The notes beneath the pieces are model-generated. The model did not search any database. It was given only the letters and a program-made list of their open reading frames with translations, and was not told the origin of the DNA. DNA of 39,782 nucleotides from assembly GCA_025455015.1 (NCBI GenBank), contig JALONI010000031.1, forward strand, positions 1 to 39,782. Reading direction: 5' to 3'. This DNA comes from Cyclobacteriaceae bacterium (GTDB lineage: Bacteria > Bacteroidota > Bacteroidia > Cytophagales > Cyclobacteriaceae). The position numbers and the translations under genes are program-made. Shown in pieces: positions 37,171 through 39,782 of the stretch. Position 1 is the stretch's first letter, and every line of letters starts with the position of its first letter.

Positions 37171-38742
37171 CTATCTTGTTCCCACTTCGGTGACGGTCTT
37201 CAGGTATTCCACTTTCAGTTCTACGCGTCTGTTACGTGTTCTGCCTGCCGCACTTTTGTTATCGTCCACCGGTTTGAGCATCCCGTAGCCCGTGGCCGCC
37301 ACCCGCATCGGGCTCACCCCTTTCTTGATCAAGTACGCGCCCACGGCCTCCGCCCGGTTGGTTGACAGCGTTTGATTAGCTGCTTCGCTGCCGATGTTAT
37401 CGGTATGCCCGCTGATCAGTAGCTTGTAACTGGGGTTTTCAGCCATCACTTTTGCTACCGCGTCCAGGATTGGATAGGAAGTAGGCAGTATGTTCGACTT
37501 GCCGGTACCGAATTTGATGCCCTGAAGGGCCCTGTTAAAGAGGGCTTGCACTTCACGCTTTAGTTCGGGGCAGCCGTTGTTGGATGCCAAACCAGCCGTA
37601 GTAGGGCAGTTGTCAATGCCATCGTGTACACCGTCTTGGTCCGTATCGGGGCAACCGTCTGTGCTCCTGGGTCCTTTTGCATTCGGGCAAGCATCTACCG
37701 CATCGGCAATTTCATCGCCATCGCTATCGGGGCAGCCATCAAACATTTTCACGCCACTTACATCCGGGCATTTATCATCGCTGTCTTTAATGCCATCTCC
37801 ATCCTTATCCGGGCAACCGGCCAAGGTCAGTGCGCCTTTCTCAGTCGGACATTGATCTTGGCTGTCAATAATGCCATCACCGTCTGCATCGGGGCAGCCT
37901 TTCAGAGCTACCGAACCCGCTACATCCACGCATTGGTCATCGCGATCCGCCACGCCATCTTTATCGCGGTCCGGGCAGCCACTGGCCGTGCCGCTCACGG
38001 TGGGGCAAGCATCCTGGTAGTCGGCCACGCCATCTTTATCTGTGTCAACCGGGCATCCTGAACGGTTCACGTTCACGTTCGCGGGTGTGTTGGCGCACTG
38101 ATCATTGCGATCGCTTACGCCATCGTCATCTTCATCTGCCCGCTGGCCCAGGTTAAAGCTGAGGCCTACCGTATGAATCAAAAAAGCATCATTGCTATTG
38201 CCTTGTTCCAACAAATCGCGGCTGTCACTATTTAACAAGTAGCCGTAGCGTGCCTGGTAGCCCACTCCGATCACCTCGCCCAACCGCACGTCTACACCGG
38301 CACCGGCAATGAGCGGAGCATCGACCCCTTCAGACGTTTGAGACCCTTTGAAACTGGCCACGCCAATACCCGCCAAAATGTAGGGCATAAACAGCGAGTT
38401 TTCCTTTAACATGTATCCGTTGTAAAACTTGTATTTGACCGTACCGTTAAAGTTGAACATCGTTGCCTGAAAATTGGGTCTGTCGGGCTCGAAATAACCC
38501 CAGATGCCATACGAACCCAGTACACCAAAATCAAACGAGCGATTCAGGTAGCGATTCAACGTCAACCCATAGGTAAACGTCTTGTCGGTCGTGTTCCGGT
38601 CAAAGGCCAAAAACTTGTTTCCCAAGTCCCCCTGGTATTCGGTGATGCCGCCTATCAGCCCCACGTTCCACCTTCGCTCCACTGTTTGCGCCTGCATACC
38701 AAGGGTAAGAAGCGACAGTGCCAAAATCATTGCATTTTTCAT
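37171..38742 (-). CDS. OmpA-family protein with N-terminal barrel and seven thrombospondin type 3 repeats
   Basis: A 523-residue outer-membrane protein. Residues 1-19 are a signal peptide. Residues 20-200 form a beta barrel (TVERRWNVGLIGG to TVGLSFNLG). Residues 203-380 hold seven calcium-binding DxDxDGxxDxxDxC units, each followed by a CP step (the sixth has DGDEIAD with an unusual Glu). Residues 400-515 are an OmpA C-like peptidoglycan-binding domain, with Asp448 and Arg463 in HTDNIGSEAANQTLSTNRAE, spaced as in known OmpA proteins. It should anchor the outer membrane to peptidoglycan. A strong terminator follows. Confidence 0.95.
   Translation of the reverse strand: MKNAMILALSLLTLGMQAQTVERRWNVGLIGGITEYQGDLGNKFLAFDRNTTDKTFTYGLTLNRYLNRSFDFGVLGSYGIWGYFEPDRPNFQATMFNFNGTVKYKFYNGYMLKENSLFMPYILAGIGVASFKGSQTSEGVDAPLIAGAGVDVRLGEVIGVGYQARYGYLLNSDSRDLLEQGNSNDAFLIHTVGLSFNLGQRADEDDDGVSDRNDQCANTPANVNVNRSGCPVDTDKDGVADYQDACPTVSGTASGCPDRDKDGVADRDDQCVDVAGSVALKGCPDADGDGIIDSQDQCPTEKGALTLAGCPDKDGDGIKDSDDKCPDVSGVKMFDGCPDSDGDEIADAVDACPNAKGPRSTDGCPDTDQDGVHDGIDNCPTTAGLASNNGCPELKREVQALFNRALQGIKFGTGKSNILPTSYPILDAVAKVMAENPSYKLLISGHTDNIGSEAANQTLSTNRAEAVGAYLIKKGVSPMRVAATGYGMLKPVDDNKSAAGRTRNRRVELKVEYLKTVTEVGTR
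37609..38136 (-). repeat. Tandem TSP3-encoding DNA repeats inside the OmpA gene
   Basis: Seven imperfect units of about 70-80 bases code for the calcium-binding repeats. On the plus strand they share the phrase GGGCANCC followed by an ATC-rich segment coding for the Asp-rich loop. They are coding repeats and can slip, so copy number may vary among relatives. Confidence 0.75.
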
Positions 38743-38908
38743 AGTTGATTAAATTAGTATCCGTTACGTTTAGTTTGTTACCGAAATCATGGCCCCTACA
38801 TTCCGCTACCGAGTTGCTTCGGCCTGCGCTTACTGCGACTGGCCCGTGTGTTTGTCAGGTAGTGTGTCCATGCAAAACACGAATCGTTATGCATGGGGTG
38901 GTTCCGGA

Positions 38909-38965
38909 TTAACAAGACAAAGGAAAGGACATGTTAACAGAATGGTATTACATGCCGGATTAACA
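38909..38965. promoter_or_regulatory. Three evenly spaced TTAACA boxes between AraC and ompA genes
   Basis: TTAACA occurs at 38909, 38934 and 38960, with starts 25 and 26 bases apart. The outer two sit in a longer direct repeat, CCGGATTAACA(A)GAC. The set is 13 bases beyond the AraC stop and about 170-220 bases upstream of the ompA start. The regular spacing, close to 2.5 helix turns, suggests a repeated protein site, but chance cannot be excluded. Confidence 0.35.
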
Positions 38966-38977
38966 GACTTACATAGA

Positions 38978-39538
38978 TCACAGATTCTCCAAGTTGCTGA
39001 TGCGATTCTTTCGGAGCTTCTTAAAGTACGTGGGCGTAAGGCCCGTTACTTTTTTGAATTGATTAGACAAGTGTGCGACACTGCTGTACCCCAACTTATA
39101 GGAAATCTCCGTCAGGTTCAATTCATCGTATAACAGCAGCTCTTTCACACGCTCAATCTTGTGAAGAATGATAAATTTCTGAATCGTGATTCCTTTTACT
39201 TCCGAAAAAATATTGGAGAGGTAGGTATAATCATACTGCAACTGTTCGCTGATATAGTCTGAATAATTCTGAGTGGGCACTTCATCAGAATAGTGTATCA
39301 TTTCCGTGATTACATTTTTAATCCGCTCAATCAAAATGCTTTTTCTATCATCCAGCAGTTCTAACCCGAACGTAAGTAGCCGCCTGCCAAACTCCTGTCT
39401 TTTCTCGGGTGTCATCTCCTCGTTCATCTCCACAAAACCCAAGTCGACCAACACAAAGGTGGTGCCCAACTCACCAAGAATCTGTCGTACAATCAACTTG
39501 CACCGTAGACTGACCATGTATTTTATGTATAACTTCAT
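38978..39538 (-). CDS. AraC-family regulator
   Basis: A 186-residue transcription factor of a Bacteroidota AraC type. It begins MKLYIKYMVSLRCKLIV (ATG at 39538, the start of the conserved block; a longer frame from 39592 lacks support). The N-terminal 90 residues are not a cupin-type sensor but a short helical region with EEMTPEKRQEFGRRL. The C-terminal 100 residues are the two-helix-turn-helix AraC domain: YDYTYLSNIFSEVKGITIQKFI, then LNLTEISYKLGYSSVAHLSNQFKKVTGLTP. It is probably a DNA-binding regulator without an obvious small-molecule sensor. A TACCTTTC box at 39572-39579 may be its -7 element. Confidence 0.92.
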   Translation of the reverse strand: MKLYIKYMVSLRCKLIVRQILGELGTTFVLVDLGFVEMNEEMTPEKRQEFGRRLLTFGLELLDDRKSILIERIKNVITEMIHYSDEVPTQNYSDYISEQLQYDYTYLSNIFSEVKGITIQKFIILHKIERVKELLLYDELNLTEISYKLGYSSVAHLSNQFKKVTGLTPTYFKKLRKNRISNLENL

Positions 39539-39693
39539 ACCGCGCAAGACGGAATTATGGGATTCATTCACGAAAGGTAACCATAACGCCACCGGTAATC
39601 GCCACCCACCGATAGAATAGTACGACTATCTTCAAAACACCCGCATAAAAGGACAAATCTGTAAGAGATGTAAATCAAACCAACTAACGTGTA

Positions 39694-39782
39694 ATGCGTA
39701 AAAAGATGACCATCAATACATTTGTTGCTTACCGCATACTACATGCATCACGCTCAATCGCGGATTTGTCTGACCAAAATAG
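39694..39782 (+). CDS. Possible start of a gene cut by the window edge
   Basis: An open frame begins at the ATG at 39694 (MRKKMTINTFVAYRILHA) and stays open to the last base. It is only 29 codons, basic and not recognisable. It is divergent from the AraC gene, across a 155-base gap. It could be a real gene or chance. Confidence 0.25.
   Translation, partial: MRKKMTINTFVAYRILHASRSIADLSDQN

Noticed and set aside
37609-38136. Regular repeats that might be a CRISPR array
   Set aside because: They are imperfect and in frame, and encode the Asp-rich TSP3 units of the OmpA protein; there are no spacers.

Overview
The window looks like a chromosomal segment of a Bacteroidota bacterium, most likely of the Cytophagales. 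This is inferred from gene content and promoter style, not from a database search. The supporting signs are a Bacteroidota-type GlmU-like nucleotidyltransferase, a PafA-type alkaline phosphatase, a zinc-free type B L31, a YbiT-type ABC-F protein with a degenerate second ATP site, an OmpA protein with thrombospondin type 3 repeats, and repeated TAnnTTTG -7 promoter boxes in place of Shine-Dalgarno-led genes. GC is mostly in the mid-50s percent, with a few AT-rich islands. No insertion sequence, prophage, integrase or CRISPR array is visible. No stretch longer than 300 bases lacks a gene; the longest gaps are 7215-7483 (which holds a tRNA) and 38743-38977.

Layout. 1-807 is the 3' end of purL, broken by a small deletion and frameshift. 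833-6525 is all on the minus strand: an outer-membrane protein, an ABC-F ATPase, a PIN toxin/antitoxin-like pair and PEP carboxylase. 6642-9110 is on the plus strand: a DUF4136 lipoprotein, tRNA-Gln, prs and ribosomal protein L25 (frameshifted). Then come a small exported repeat protein (minus), peptidyl-tRNA hydrolase and an outer-membrane protein (plus), metG and a TPR-histidine kinase (minus), and two tiny exported peptides (plus). Next are sppA and a family 2 glycosyltransferase (minus), followed by an NTF2-like protein and an alpha/beta hydrolase (plus). 20041-24575 is a tight minus-strand envelope operon: Wzi/RemB-like outer-membrane protein, MsbA-like exporter, small membrane protein, gmhA. 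24776-30919 is a plus-strand run: rpmE2, GlmU-like protein, holB, cyclophilin lipoprotein, RmlD-like reductase, SNF-family transporter. 30960-39538 is again minus: PafA, a large TPR/WG-repeat exported protein, a cupin with a coupled 70-residue ORF, a three-gene stress cassette (CsbD, lmo0937-type membrane peptide, coiled-coil lipoprotein), an OmpA/TSP3 protein and an AraC regulator.

Most genes are housekeeping (purine and PRPP synthesis, translation, DNA polymerase clamp loader, envelope polysaccharide and peptidoglycan precursors). The more unusual items are the sharp base-composition change inside the TPR-histidine kinase gene, the pair of tiny exported peptides divergent from it, the ABC-F protein whose second nucleotide site has no Walker A, the near-leaderless promoter placements, and three evenly spaced TTAACA boxes between the AraC and ompA genes. 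I see no clear new multi-gene defence or biosynthetic system. Two frameshifts in conserved genes suggest that the sequence may contain indel errors.
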